From DASQWP01 sp050697555 (GTDB lineage Bacteria; Actinomycetota; Thermoleophilia; Gaiellales; Gaiellaceae): 64,000 nt of DNA. The stretch spans positions 25,179 to 89,178 of the forward strand of contig JBOHAD010000004.1 in assembly GCA_050697555.1 (NCBI GenBank). Direction: 5' to 3'. Below the pieces are notes generated by a model that did not search any database, was not told the origin of the DNA, and saw nothing but the letters and a program-made list of their open reading frames with translations. Shown here in pieces: positions 50,697 through 58,569 of this stretch. The translations under genes were made by a program, and so were the position numbers. Position 1 is the stretch's first letter, and the number at the start of each line of letters is the position of its first letter.

Positions 50697-51670
50697 CAGG
50701 CGTACACGTTCTTGAGCGCGTCTTCCGGCTTCGGGTCCGTGCCCCCCTTGGCGAACTCGACCGACTCCTCGGCGATGCGCGTCGCCTCGGCGTCCATCTC
50801 GCCCCATTCGTCGTCTGAGAGCTCGAGGCGGCGGCGCAGGTTCGCGATCGGATCCTGCGTCTCGCGCAGCTGGCGCACCTCCTCCTTGGGCCGGTACACC
50901 TGCGGATCGCCCACGTAGTGGCCGGTGAGCCGGGCGCACTCGGCGACGACGAAGACGGGGCCCTTGCCCTCGCGCGCGTGCTTGAGCGCCTTCTTGGTCG
51001 CGTCGAAGACCTCCTCGACGTTCTGGCCGTCGATCCCTATCGACGTCATCCCGAAGGCCTCCGCCCGCTTGGTCAGGTCCTCGATGGGCAGGTGCTGTTC
51101 GGCCGGGGTCGACTCCGCGTACTTGTTGTTCTCGCACACGAAGAGCGCGGGCACCTGCCAAAGCTGTGCCAGGTTGAGCGCCTCGTGGAACGTGCCGATG
51201 TTGGTCGCCCCGTCGCCGAAGAACGCGACCGCCACGCGTGGCTCCCCGCGCAGCTTGAAGGCGAGGGCGGCGCCGACGATCGCGGGCAGGCCGCCGCCGA
51301 CGACGGCGTTCGCGCCCATGTTCCCGCGCTCGACGTCGTAGAGGTGCATGGAGCCGCCGTAGCCGTGGCTGCAGCCCTCCACCTTGCCGTAGAGCTCCGC
51401 CATGACCTCGTTCGGATGCGTGCCCTTGGCGATCGTGTGCCCGTGGGCGCGGTGCGTGGAGGCGATGACGTCGCCCTCCTCGAGCGCCTTGCAGACGCCC
51501 ACGGCGACGGCCTCCTGGCCGATGGCGACGTGCAGAAACCCGGGCAGCTCGCCGGCGCGGAAGCGCTCCTCCACCTTCTCTTCGAAGCGGCGGATGAGGA
51601 GCATCTCCCGGAGAAATTCCTTGAGGCGCTCGGACGAGACCGTCTGCCCCTTCTCTTCCAGCGTGGCCAC
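50696..51670 (-). CDS. 2-oxoacid (pyruvate or acetoin) dehydrogenase E1 component, alpha subunit
   Basis: 324 residues with FLHVAIGQEAVAVGVCKALE, RAHGHTIAKGTHPNEVMAEL, GSMHLYDVERGNMGANAVVG and the thiamine-diphosphate motif FFGDGATNIGTFHEALN...ENNKYA. The GSMHL...GANAVVG segment is shared by pyruvate and acetoin dehydrogenases, so the substrate stays open. First gene of E1alpha-E1beta-E2-VOC; GTG 51670 has a TAGCTT box 9 bases upstream. Confidence 0.93.
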   Translation of the reverse strand: MATLEEKGQTVSSERLKEFLREMLLIRRFEEKVEERFRAGELPGFLHVAIGQEAVAVGVCKALEEGDVIASTHRAHGHTIAKGTHPNEVMAELYGKVEGCSHGYGGSMHLYDVERGNMGANAVVGGGLPAIVGAALAFKLRGEPRVAVAFFGDGATNIGTFHEALNLAQLWQVPALFVCENNKYAESTPAEQHLPIEDLTKRAEAFGMTSIGIDGQNVEEVFDATKKALKHAREGKGPVFVVAECARLTGHYVGDPQVYRPKEEVRQLRETQDPIANLRRRLELSDDEWGEMDAEATRIAEESVEFAKGGTDPKPEDALKNVYA

Positions 51671-51679
51671 GGCGCCGAC

Positions 51680-51685
51680 AAGCTA
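51680..51685 (-). promoter_or_regulatory. -10 box (TAGCTT) of the E1alpha operon
   Basis: Ends 9 bases before GTG 51670. It is divergent from the TAGAAT box at 51710. Confidence 0.4.
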
Positions 51686-51709
51686 GCAGCCCCCATGGGA
51701 GTCAGGCCG

Positions 51710-51715
51710 TAGAAT
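51710..51715 (+). promoter_or_regulatory. -10 box (TAGAAT) of the duplicated-domain gene
   Basis: Ends 7 bases before GTG 51723. Confidence 0.45.
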
Positions 51716-51722
51716 CCGCGCC

Positions 51723-52385
51723 GTGGCACTGGCGGAGCGGCTGAACGACATCCTCGCGGGGCTCCCACGCGGCTGGGAGCGGGCCCGCGTCGACGTCACG
51801 GTCGAGGAGCCGGACGAAGCCGACAGGGCCGCGATCGTGCTTGCGCCCACCGCCCCGGGGCGTTCCGGGGCGACCTTTCACCTGCACGTCGCAAGGGGGA
51901 CGGAGCGGCTCGCCGCCACGCCGGAGATGGTGCGGCGCGTCCTCGGCCGCTTGGACGCGGAGGGAGTTCGAGCGCGCATCAGGCTCGTCGGGCACGAGGA
52001 CGCGCCGGCCGTGGCCGCCGCGCCGGTCGCCGCCGAGTCGGAGCGCGCGCTCTCCGGCCAGTGGGGCGCCCTGATCGCGCGGCTTCCGACCGACTGGTCC
52101 GACGTCTATGCCGAGCTCGAGCTCGACTCGACCGACTTCCTCGAGCGGGGTGCCCTTCTCCTCGCGCCCGTGAACCCCGCCCACTACGGGGGTCCTACCC
52201 GGTTCCGCTTCAGGGCCGCCAGCCGTCAGGGCTACGGTGTCGCAGCGGGCATGGCGCGCCGCTGCCTGGCGCGGCTCGACGAGGAAGGCATCACCGGCCG
52301 CCTCCGCCTGCTCCGCGTCCTCTCGGACACGCACCACGCGGCCACGCAGGGCCCCGTCTGGCGCGTCGGCGGGAAATCCGTGTGA
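51723..52385 (+). CDS. Hypothetical protein with two tandem copies of one domain (220 aa)
   Basis: The two halves align: LNDILAGLPRGWERARVDVT...RRVLGRLDAEGVRARIRLV, and WGALIARLPTDWSDVYAELE...RRCLARLDEEGITGRLRLL. Each has LP-x-W near the start, a central beta-rich stretch and a C-terminal R-x-L-x-R-L-D-x-E-G helix. No family recognised. No signal peptide or membrane segment. Divergent from the dehydrogenase operon. Confidence 0.7.
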   Translation: MALAERLNDILAGLPRGWERARVDVTVEEPDEADRAAIVLAPTAPGRSGATFHLHVARGTERLAATPEMVRRVLGRLDAEGVRARIRLVGHEDAPAVAAAPVAAESERALSGQWGALIARLPTDWSDVYAELELDSTDFLERGALLLAPVNPAHYGGPTRFRFRAASRQGYGVAAGMARRCLARLDEEGITGRLRLLRVLSDTHHAATQGPVWRVGGKSV

Positions 52386-52410
52386 CCGTCCCTCGCCTTC
52401 GGCTCGCTCC

Positions 52411-52437
52411 CGTGGGGGAAACCATGTTTCCCCCACG
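52411..52437. repeat. 12-bp hairpin (GGGGGAAAC type)
   Basis: CGTGGGGGAAAC-CAT-GTTTCCCCCACG, followed by AGCCCCCTTCTT. Same design and similar flank as 18226-18252. Confidence 0.6.
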
Positions 52438-52460
52438 AGCCCCCTTCTTTGATGGGCTGG

Positions 52461-52478
52461 GGGAACCTCCCGGTTCCC
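52461..52478. repeat. 7-bp hairpin
   Basis: GGGAACC-TCCC-GGTTCCC, 23 bases after the previous hairpin. Confidence 0.5.
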
Positions 52479-52492
52479 TCACACCCCCTCCA

Positions 52493-52527
52493 CGCGCTCA
52501 TGGGCCAGGGCCTGGCCCATGAGCGCG
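52493..52527. repeat. 17-bp perfect palindrome overlapping the PRC-barrel start
   Basis: CGCGCTCATGGGCCAGG and its exact complement around a single G at 52510. It contains the ATG of the following gene, so its folding could block translation initiation. Confidence 0.65.
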
Positions 52528-52875
52528 GGCGAAGAGCCGCAGGTCTCCTGGAAGGCGATCGAGCGCGAGGCGGTCGTGCGCTCCTCCGACGGGCAGGAGG
52601 TCGGCAAGGTCGTCGAGGTCGCTGGCGACCCCGACGCGGACATCTTCAACGGGCTCGTCGTCTCCCTCGGCATGCTGGGCGCCGACCGCTACGTGCCGGC
52701 GGAAAGCGTGACGGGCATCTGGCCGGGCCGCGTCCAGGTCGCGCAGACCGCGGAGCAGCTCGAGCAGGCTCCGGAGTACGAGGAGCCCGTCGCCGAGCGG
52801 TGGGCGACCCCGGACGACTTCATGACACGCATGCGCCGCTTCTTCGGGTTCTACGGCCGCCGCGACCGGGACTAA
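52519..52875 (+). CDS. PRC-barrel-domain protein
   Basis: A 118-residue protein with a PRC-barrel-like core: VRSSDGQEVGKVVEVAGDPD and ADRYVPAESVTGIWPGRVQV, followed by a helical tail (TPDDFMTRMRRFFGF). Such domains act in RNA processing and photosynthetic reaction centres and as adaptor modules elsewhere. Start codon within a long palindrome; no normal ribosome site is visible. Confidence 0.75.
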   Translation: MSAGEEPQVSWKAIEREAVVRSSDGQEVGKVVEVAGDPDADIFNGLVVSLGMLGADRYVPAESVTGIWPGRVQVAQTAEQLEQAPEYEEPVAERWATPDDFMTRMRRFFGFYGRRDRD

Positions 52876-52887
52876 CGTAGCGCCGAG

Positions 52888-53271
52888 TCAGCGACTCGCG
52901 TCGAGGATCGTGACCTCGTACTTCTCCATCTCGTCGTCGCGGGCCACGAGGGTGAGATCCTCGCTGCGCGCCTGGGCGATCAAGAGGCGGTCGAAGGGAT
53001 CCTTGTGGTGCCGCGGGAGCTCCGCCGACTCGACGGCGTGCCCGACGTCGATCGCCAGCTCGAGGAACCCCTCGTCTGCGATCCACTGCTCGATCTCCCC
53101 TGGGGCTACGAGCCTGCCGCTCGCCCGCTTGGCGGCGATCTCCCAGGCCGTCGCGGCGCTGATGAACGCCGAGTTGCTCGATCTCTCGATGTGTGCGCGC
53201 GACTCGGGGCCGAGATCGGGATCGTCACTGAGCCACCAGAGGAAGGCGTGCGTGTCGAGAAGCAGGTCCAA
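52888..53271 (-). CDS. vapC: PIN-domain ribonuclease toxin, VapC-like
   Basis: A 127-residue PIN domain: LLLDTHAFLWWLSDDPDL (first Asp), SAATAWEIAAKRASG (Glu), and HHKDPFDRLLIAQA (Asp) with a final DASR. All acidic catalytic residues are present. It is 3 bases downstream of the antitoxin gene. Expected to cut RNA (tRNA or rRNA) when freed from the antitoxin. Confidence 0.9.
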   Translation of the reverse strand: MDLLLDTHAFLWWLSDDPDLGPESRAHIERSSNSAFISAATAWEIAAKRASGRLVAPGEIEQWIADEGFLELAIDVGHAVESAELPRHHKDPFDRLLIAQARSEDLTLVARDDEMEKYEVTILDASR

Positions 53272-53274
53272 GCG

Positions 53275-53508
53275 CTACTCGGCGAACACCTCGAAGCCGG
53301 GCGGAAGCTCGTCGAAGCCCGGCTTGATCTCGATCTGACCGGCGAGCCGACCCGCCTTGCGCGGTGCGGTGTGACCCGAATAGCGGACGATCTTGGCGAC
53401 AGGCTCGCCGTTTTTGGAGAGGACGACCTCCTGCCCGGCGGCCGCCTTTCTGACCAGCTGCGAGAGCGTCGTCTTCGCCTCGTGCATGCCTGCCGTGATC
53501 CGCTTCAT
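53275..53508 (-). CDS. Antitoxin of the Phd/YefM type, partner of VapC
   Basis: 77 residues: HEAKTTLSQLVRKAAAGQEV and LSKNGEPVAKIVRY are the Phd/YefM DNA-binding start. The C-terminal half (KAGRLAGQIEIKPGFDELPP) is the toxin-neutralising tail. Probably autoregulates the operon through the palindrome directly upstream. Confidence 0.88.
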   Translation of the reverse strand: MKRITAGMHEAKTTLSQLVRKAAAGQEVVLSKNGEPVAKIVRYSGHTAPRKAGRLAGQIEIKPGFDELPPGFEVFAE

Positions 53509-53514
53509 GGGCTT

Positions 53515-53530
53515 AGTCTAGCTTAGCTAG
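53515..53530 (-). promoter_or_regulatory. -10 box and palindromic operator of the toxin-antitoxin operon
   Basis: On the minus strand TAGACT (53520-53515) ends 6 bases before ATG 53508. The palindrome CTAGC-TTA-GCTAG (53518-53530) overlaps it. An operator overlapping the -10 box fits autorepression by the antitoxin. Confidence 0.5.
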
Positions 53531-53532
53531 GT

Positions 53533-54006
53533 CTACTGCTGCGCACGGGCCCGGCGAATCTGGAGCGGAACCAGAGTGAAGCACGCGGCCTCTCTGAGCA
53601 CGAGCCGGAGCGACCACGGTCGTCCGGCCGCGATCACGCTCACCCGCGCCCCCGTCTCCCGGAGCAGCAGCCGGAAGAGGAGCGCAGCCCGCAGCCGGTG
53701 CCACCAGGAGGTGACGACGACGACTTCGCGCGCGCCGAGCTCGCGCACGAGCGCGGCGACCCGCGCGGCGTTCTCCGCAGTGATCCGCGCCTCGGTCTCG
53801 CAGATGACGCGCTCCTCGGGGCCGCGCCAGGCCCGGCGCATGAGCTCCGCCTCGGGCATCCCGCCGCGGCGGCGGGCCCACCCCGTGAGCACGACCGCGT
53901 CGGCGCCGTCCGCAGCGCGCGCCGCCCGCTCGAGGCGCGCCGCGCAGATCGGATGGAGCCCGTTCCGCCTCCCGTCCGAGTAGCCGAGCACGACGAGCAG
54001 CTTCAC
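53533..54006 (-). CDS. YdcF/DUF218-family protein
   Basis: 157 residues, DUF218 (YdcF-like) fold: LLVVLGYSDGRRNGLHPICA near the start, DAVVLTGWARR, SEAELMRRAW-type helix (PEAELMRRAWRG), a RITAENAARVAALVRELGAR helix and VVTSWWHRLRAALL. Members act on cell-envelope precursors or unknown nucleotides. It overlaps the glycosyltransferase gene by 4 bases, suggesting an envelope role. Confidence 0.85.
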   Translation of the reverse strand: MKLLVVLGYSDGRRNGLHPICAARLERAARAADGADAVVLTGWARRRGGMPEAELMRRAWRGPEERVICETEARITAENAARVAALVRELGAREVVVVTSWWHRLRAALLFRLLLRETGARVSVIAAGRPWSLRLVLREAACFTLVPLQIRRARAQQ

Positions 54007-54728
54007 GAGCGACCTCGCAGGCGCCGGTAGAGGAGGAGCGTCCCGATCACCGTGAGAACGAGCTTCACCGCGGTCTTCCCCACGAGCTTCGACTCGCCGC
54101 TCGCCCGCTCGCGCATGTCGACGGGCACCTCCTCGACGACGAGGCCGGCCTCGGCGAGCCGGATGAGGCCCTCCACCTCCGGCGCCCCGCTCCCATACGG
54201 CTCGGAGAGGAGCGGCATCGCCTTCGCGTCGGCCGCGTACATGCCGCTCGTCGCGTCGGCGAACGGCTTCCCGAGCCGGATGCCCATCGAGCGGCGCAGC
54301 AGCGCGGTGCCGAAGCGGCGCGCAGGGCTGGGCCGGTAGCGGTAGGCCTCGTAACCGTCTCCCGCGACGAAGCGCGAGCCGACGGCGACGTCACAGTCCT
54401 CCGACTTGACCCGCTCGAGGAGCCGCCTGAGCTCGCGGGCCGGGTGCTGGCCGTCCGCGTCGACGCGGCCGCAGTAGGCGTAGCCCTCGCGAGCGGCGCG
54501 CTCGTAGCCGGCCGCGATCACCGCCCGGAGGCCGCGGTTGTGCTCGAAGCGGAGCACCTGCGCACCGTGGTCGCGGGCGATCTCGGCGGTCCGGTCGACC
54601 GAGCCGTCGTCGAGCACGAGCACGTCGGCGTCGGGTATCTCGGCTCGGAGCTCGTCGAGCACGGCCGGAAGGTTCTCCTCCTCGTTCCAGGCCGGAATGA
54701 AGACCAGGGTGTCGCTTCGCTCGGCCAC
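54003..54728 (-). CDS. Family 2 glycosyltransferase (dolichol-phosphate-mannose-synthase-like)
   Basis: A 241-residue GT-A enzyme: FIPAWNEEENLPAVLDELRA, VLVLDDGSVDRTAEIARDHG, GRVDADGQHPARELRRLLE (DxD-type metal motif), GMYAADAKAMPLLSEPYG, and the C-terminal GKTAVKLVLTVIGTLLLYRR membrane-associated helix. A polyprenyl-phosphate sugar transferase is likely. GTG 54728; the first gene of a pair with the YdcF protein. Confidence 0.88.
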   Translation of the reverse strand: MAERSDTLVFIPAWNEEENLPAVLDELRAEIPDADVLVLDDGSVDRTAEIARDHGAQVLRFEHNRGLRAVIAAGYERAAREGYAYCGRVDADGQHPARELRRLLERVKSEDCDVAVGSRFVAGDGYEAYRYRPSPARRFGTALLRRSMGIRLGKPFADATSGMYAADAKAMPLLSEPYGSGAPEVEGLIRLAEAGLVVEEVPVDMRERASGESKLVGKTAVKLVLTVIGTLLLYRRLRGRS

Positions 54729-54738
54729 GGGCCCGCTG

Positions 54739-54756
54739 AGCTTAGCGCCCTAGACT
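54739..54756. promoter_or_regulatory. Divergent -10 boxes between glycosyltransferase and acyltransferase genes
   Basis: Minus strand TAAGCT (54744-54739) is 10 bases before GTG 54728; plus strand TAGACT (54751-54756) is 9 bases before GTG 54766. Confidence 0.35.
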
Positions 54757-54765
54757 TCCCTCGCC

Positions 54766-55218
54766 GTGATGATCACCGAGCGCACGAAGCAGGTAATCTC
54801 CTTCCGTCCGGGGGATGCCGCGCGAGTGGGCGAGGGTTGCTTCTACCTCGACCACATCGTGTGGCTGAACGGTGACCGGATCGAGCTCGGCGAGCAGGTC
54901 GGCTTCAACTACGGCTGTTACGTGAACGGGTACGGCGGCCTCGCGATCGGCGACCGGACGATCGTCGGGCCTTACACGATGATCCACACCGCCAATCACG
55001 AGATGGATCCGAACCATCCCTTCGCCGACCAGGGCTGGACGGCGCGACGGGTCGAGATCGGCGCCGACTGCTGGATCGGGATGGGGGTCTGCGTGCTGCC
55101 CGGAGCACGCGTCGGCGACGGGTGCATCGTCGGGGCGGGAAGCGTCGTCGCGGACGAAATCTCTCCCTACACGGTCGCCGTCGGCAACCCCGCGCGGGTG
55201 ATCAAGAGCCGGCGCTGA
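54766..55218 (+). CDS. Hexapeptide-repeat acyltransferase (left-handed beta-helix)
   Basis: About 150 residues. Repeats such as GDRIELGEQVGFNYGCYVNG and GDRTIVGPYTMIHTANHEMD (catalytic His) form a left-handed beta-helix, ending GADCWIGMGVCVLPGARVG and VVADEISPYTVAVGNPARVI, the signature of the maltose/nodulation/sialic acetyltransferase group. Probably adds acetyl groups to glycans. ATG 54769 is a possible start too. The stop overlaps the next start by one base. Confidence 0.9.
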   Translation: MMITERTKQVISFRPGDAARVGEGCFYLDHIVWLNGDRIELGEQVGFNYGCYVNGYGGLAIGDRTIVGPYTMIHTANHEMDPNHPFADQGWTARRVEIGADCWIGMGVCVLPGARVGDGCIVGAGSVVADEISPYTVAVGNPARVIKSRR

Positions 55219-56279
55219 TGCGGATCCTCTTCCTGCAGCAGCAGCCCTGCTCGCGCGCGCTCAAGTACGCGGCCGGCCTGCGCTCCACCGGGCCGGACGC
55301 CTTGCACCTCGGGTTCGCCTACCGGGGCCTGACGCTCTCGGCGCTCTACGGCAGCGGCGACGAGCTCTTCGACCGCTGGTGGCACCTCGACGGACGCCCG
55401 ACCGCCGGGCTGCGGACGGCCATCGCAGAGTTCCGGCCCGACGTGATCCACAGCCACAACCTCCCCGATTCGCTCACGGTCCTCGCGCTCGAGCTCACCG
55501 AGGGTCGCCTCCCGGTCGTCCACGACGTCCACGATCTCCAGAGCCTCCGGCGGACGCCCTACGAGGACGGCTTCCCGGAGCCGGACGACCCGCTCGAGCT
55601 CGAGCGGCGCGCGGTCGAGGGCTGCGCCGCGCTCGTCACCGTCTCCGACGAGCTCCTGGCGGAGATCGACGCCCGACACCGCGTGCGCGCCCCCACCCTG
55701 GTGTTCCCGAACTACGCGCTCCGCGGTGACCTGCCGGAGAGCATCGCGGCCGAGCGGCCGCTCGAGGGGCGCCCGCGGCTCGTCTACCAGGGCACGCTCT
55801 CGACGAACGGCGGGCACTACGACCTGCGCGAGCTCTTTACGGCGATCGCAGGACAGGGCATCGAGCTGCACGTGTACCCGGCTCGCCACGTCGACGGGTA
55901 TGACGCCCTGCCGGGCGTCCACCTGCACGAGACGCTGACGCCCTCCGCGCTGCTCAAGGCCCTGCCCTCGTACGACCTCGGCTGGGCCGGGTTCAACGCG
56001 GAGCTGAACGCGTCGCATCTGGACACAGCCCTTCCGAACAAGGCCTTCGAGTACCTCGGCTGCGGCCTGCCGGTCCTGACGCTCCGCCACCGCGCGCTCT
56101 CCCGCTTCCTCGAGGAGCGAGGGCTCGGCATCAGCCTCGATTCCGTCGAAGACCTGGGTCGCATGCTCGAGACGATCGACCTCGCAGAGCTGCGGAGCCG
56201 GGTCGCGGCCGCCCGCTTCGAGTTCACGTTCGAGTCCAGGATCGAGGAGCTCCTCGACCTCTACGGGTCGGTCGCCTAA
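55218..56279 (+). CDS. Family 4-like glycosyltransferase
   Basis: 353 residues, GT-B fold. The N-terminal domain begins MRILFLQQQPCSRALKYAAG, with a VIHSHNLPDSLTVLALEL and PVVHDVHDLQSLRR core; RLVYQGTLSTNGGHYDLREL starts the C-terminal donor domain, and LPNKAFEYLGCGLPVLT is the donor-binding end. Retaining sugar transfer to an envelope or exopolysaccharide acceptor is likely. Translationally coupled to the acyltransferase. Confidence 0.88.
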   Translation: MRILFLQQQPCSRALKYAAGLRSTGPDALHLGFAYRGLTLSALYGSGDELFDRWWHLDGRPTAGLRTAIAEFRPDVIHSHNLPDSLTVLALELTEGRLPVVHDVHDLQSLRRTPYEDGFPEPDDPLELERRAVEGCAALVTVSDELLAEIDARHRVRAPTLVFPNYALRGDLPESIAAERPLEGRPRLVYQGTLSTNGGHYDLRELFTAIAGQGIELHVYPARHVDGYDALPGVHLHETLTPSALLKALPSYDLGWAGFNAELNASHLDTALPNKAFEYLGCGLPVLTLRHRALSRFLEERGLGISLDSVEDLGRMLETIDLAELRSRVAAARFEFTFESRIEELLDLYGSVA

Positions 56280-58567
56280 GCCCTGAGCTCCGCGCCGAAG
56301 CGCTCGGCGAGCGCCGCCACGATGCTCTCGCGGAGCCCGCGGGCGTCGTCGTCCGAGAGCGTGCGCTCGGGCGACTGGAAGGAGACGTGCAGCGCCACGG
56401 ACTTGCGTCCGGCGGGGATCGGGTCGCCTCGGTAGACGTCGAAGACGCGCACGGCGCGGAGCTCGGGGCCGGCGGCCTCGCGCGCGGCGACGACGAGCTC
56501 GCCTGCGAGGACGTCCTCGTCGACGACGAAGGCCAGGTCCTGGCGTACCGCCGGATACGTGATCACGTCCTCGTACTCGACGCGCTCCGGGATCTCGGCG
56601 AAGAGCGTGGCGAGGTCGAGCTCGAAGACACCCCACTCGCCCTCGAGGAGCGAAGGATGGAGCTCGCCGAGCCAGCCGGCCGGGAGGCGGGCCGCCTTGC
56701 CGGGATGGAGGTGCGGCTCGGCTGTCCGCTCGAATCTCGGTTCGACCTTGAGCGCGCGGTGGAGCGCCTCGACGGCTCCCTTCGCGCGGAAGTAACCACC
56801 CTCGGCGATGCCGGCGACGTGCCAGCGCTCCTCAGGAAGCTTGTCCCCGGAAGGAAGGTAGACGCGCGCGATCTCGAAGAGGGCGATCCCCTCGTTGCCC
56901 ATGTTGACGTTGTGACGGGCCGCCGCGACGAGGCCCTCGAGAAGCGTCGTCCGCAGGACCGGGTGCTCCGAGGTGAGTGGATCGGGCAGCCGGATCGCGT
57001 GCGGGTGGGAATCCCTTGCGGCGAGGCTGAGCGTGTAGGCCTCGGAGAAGCCGCAGCCGACGAGCACGTCCGCGACCAGCCGGCGGAGCCGCTGCTCCTT
57101 CGTCAGCCGGCCCCACATCGCGCTGCGAAGCGGCAGCGTGAACGGGATCTTCTCCAGGCCGTGGACGCGGGCGACTTCCTCGACGAGGTCGATCTCGCGC
57201 GTCACGTCTCGCGCGCGCCAGGTCGGAACGGTCGCCTTCCAGCCGTCGAGCTCGAAGCCGAGGCGCTCGAGCGCGCCTCGCTGCTCGTCATCCGGGATCT
57301 TGAGGCCGACGAGGCGGTCGACCCGCTCGGGGCGCAGCGCGACGACCGGCCGGGCGGGGAGCTCGCCGACGACGTCGACGTCGCCGGTGCAGCGCGCGCC
57401 CGTCAGCCCGACGATCAGCTCAGTTGCGAGCGCGGCCGCCTGCGGAGCGAGGTAGGGGTCGACGCCCTTCTCCCAACGGCCGGAGCCCTCGGTGCGGATC
57501 CCGTGCCGCTCCGAGCTCCGGAGGATTCCCACCGGCTCGAAGTTCGCGGCCTCGAGAAGGACCGTCGTCGAGGCGTCGCGGACCTCGGTGTCGAGGCCGC
57601 CCATGATCCCTGCGAAGGCGATCGCGCGCTCTCCGTCGGCGATGACGAGGTCGGCGGGGTCGAGCTTGCGTAGGTCACCGTCGAGGCTTGTGAACTCCTC
57701 TCCGGGCCGGGCGCGGCGAACAACGATGCGGCCACCGCCGAGCGTCTGGAAGTCGAAGGCGTGGAGCGGGTTGCCGAGCGCGAGCATGACGTAGTTCGTC
57801 ACGTCGACGACGTTGGAGATCGGGCGCATGCCGGCGGCCGTGATGCGCGCCTTCAGCCAGGGCGGCGAGGGCCCGATCCGGACGTCGCGGAAGAGGCGCC
57901 CGATGTAGCGCGGACAGCCCTCGTAGTCCTCGATCGTGACGTCGACCGGCTCGTCGCCGGCTCTGGGCGGATCCTGGCCTGGCGGCGGGAGGAGCTCGGC
58001 GGCGAAGAGGGCCGCCACCTCCCGCGCGACGCCGTAGACCGCGAGGCAGTCGGGGCGGTTGCGAGTCAGCTCGATCTCCAGCACCTCGTCGCCGAGCGGG
58101 AGGACGTCACCGAGCGGCGTGCCCGGCGCCCAGGGCTCCTGGAGGACGAGGATGCCGGCGTGGTCCTGGCCGAGCTCGAGCTCGCGCTCCGAGAGGATCA
58201 TCCCGTCGGAGACCGTGCCTCGAAGCTTCGCTCGCTCGAGCCGGCGGCCGTCCGGAAGGACGGCGCCGGGCAGGGCGACGGCGACCGTCGCGCCCTCGCC
58301 GAAGTTCCAGGCGCCGCAAACGATCTGGCGCGGCTCCGGCTCCCCCACGTCGACGCGGCAGAGCTGGAGCTTGTCGGCGTTCGGATGCTTGCCCGCCTCG
58401 AGCACGCGGCCGACGCGGTAGAGCCCGTAGTTGCCGTCCTCGTCGGCGACGCCGCGGCGCGTGATGCGCTCGACCTCCCCGGTGGCGATGGCGAGCCGGT
58501 CCGCGAGCTCGGCCGTCGTGGCCGCGACCTCGACGTACTCGCGGAGCCAGGAGACGGGGACCTTCAT
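56276..58567 (-). CDS. pheT: Phenylalanyl-tRNA synthetase beta subunit
   Basis: 763 residues: MKVPVSWLREYVEVAATTAE, tRNA-binding EMAP-like domain (VLEAGKHPNADKLQLCRVDV), B3/B4 editing domain (NVVDVTNYVMLALGNPLHAF), B5, catalytic-like core and the C-terminal ferredoxin-like anticodon domain (VFDVYRGDPIPAGRKSVALH). Normal length. ATG 58567 lies 2 bases after the pheS stop codon. Confidence 0.96.
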   Translation of the reverse strand: MKVPVSWLREYVEVAATTAELADRLAIATGEVERITRRGVADEDGNYGLYRVGRVLEAGKHPNADKLQLCRVDVGEPEPRQIVCGAWNFGEGATVAVALPGAVLPDGRRLERAKLRGTVSDGMILSERELELGQDHAGILVLQEPWAPGTPLGDVLPLGDEVLEIELTRNRPDCLAVYGVAREVAALFAAELLPPPGQDPPRAGDEPVDVTIEDYEGCPRYIGRLFRDVRIGPSPPWLKARITAAGMRPISNVVDVTNYVMLALGNPLHAFDFQTLGGGRIVVRRARPGEEFTSLDGDLRKLDPADLVIADGERAIAFAGIMGGLDTEVRDASTTVLLEAANFEPVGILRSSERHGIRTEGSGRWEKGVDPYLAPQAAALATELIVGLTGARCTGDVDVVGELPARPVVALRPERVDRLVGLKIPDDEQRGALERLGFELDGWKATVPTWRARDVTREIDLVEEVARVHGLEKIPFTLPLRSAMWGRLTKEQRLRRLVADVLVGCGFSEAYTLSLAARDSHPHAIRLPDPLTSEHPVLRTTLLEGLVAAARHNVNMGNEGIALFEIARVYLPSGDKLPEERWHVAGIAEGGYFRAKGAVEALHRALKVEPRFERTAEPHLHPGKAARLPAGWLGELHPSLLEGEWGVFELDLATLFAEIPERVEYEDVITYPAVRQDLAFVVDEDVLAGELVVAAREAAGPELRAVRVFDVYRGDPIPAGRKSVALHVSFQSPERTLSDDDARGLRESIVAALAERFGAELRA

Positions 58568-58569
58568 CA

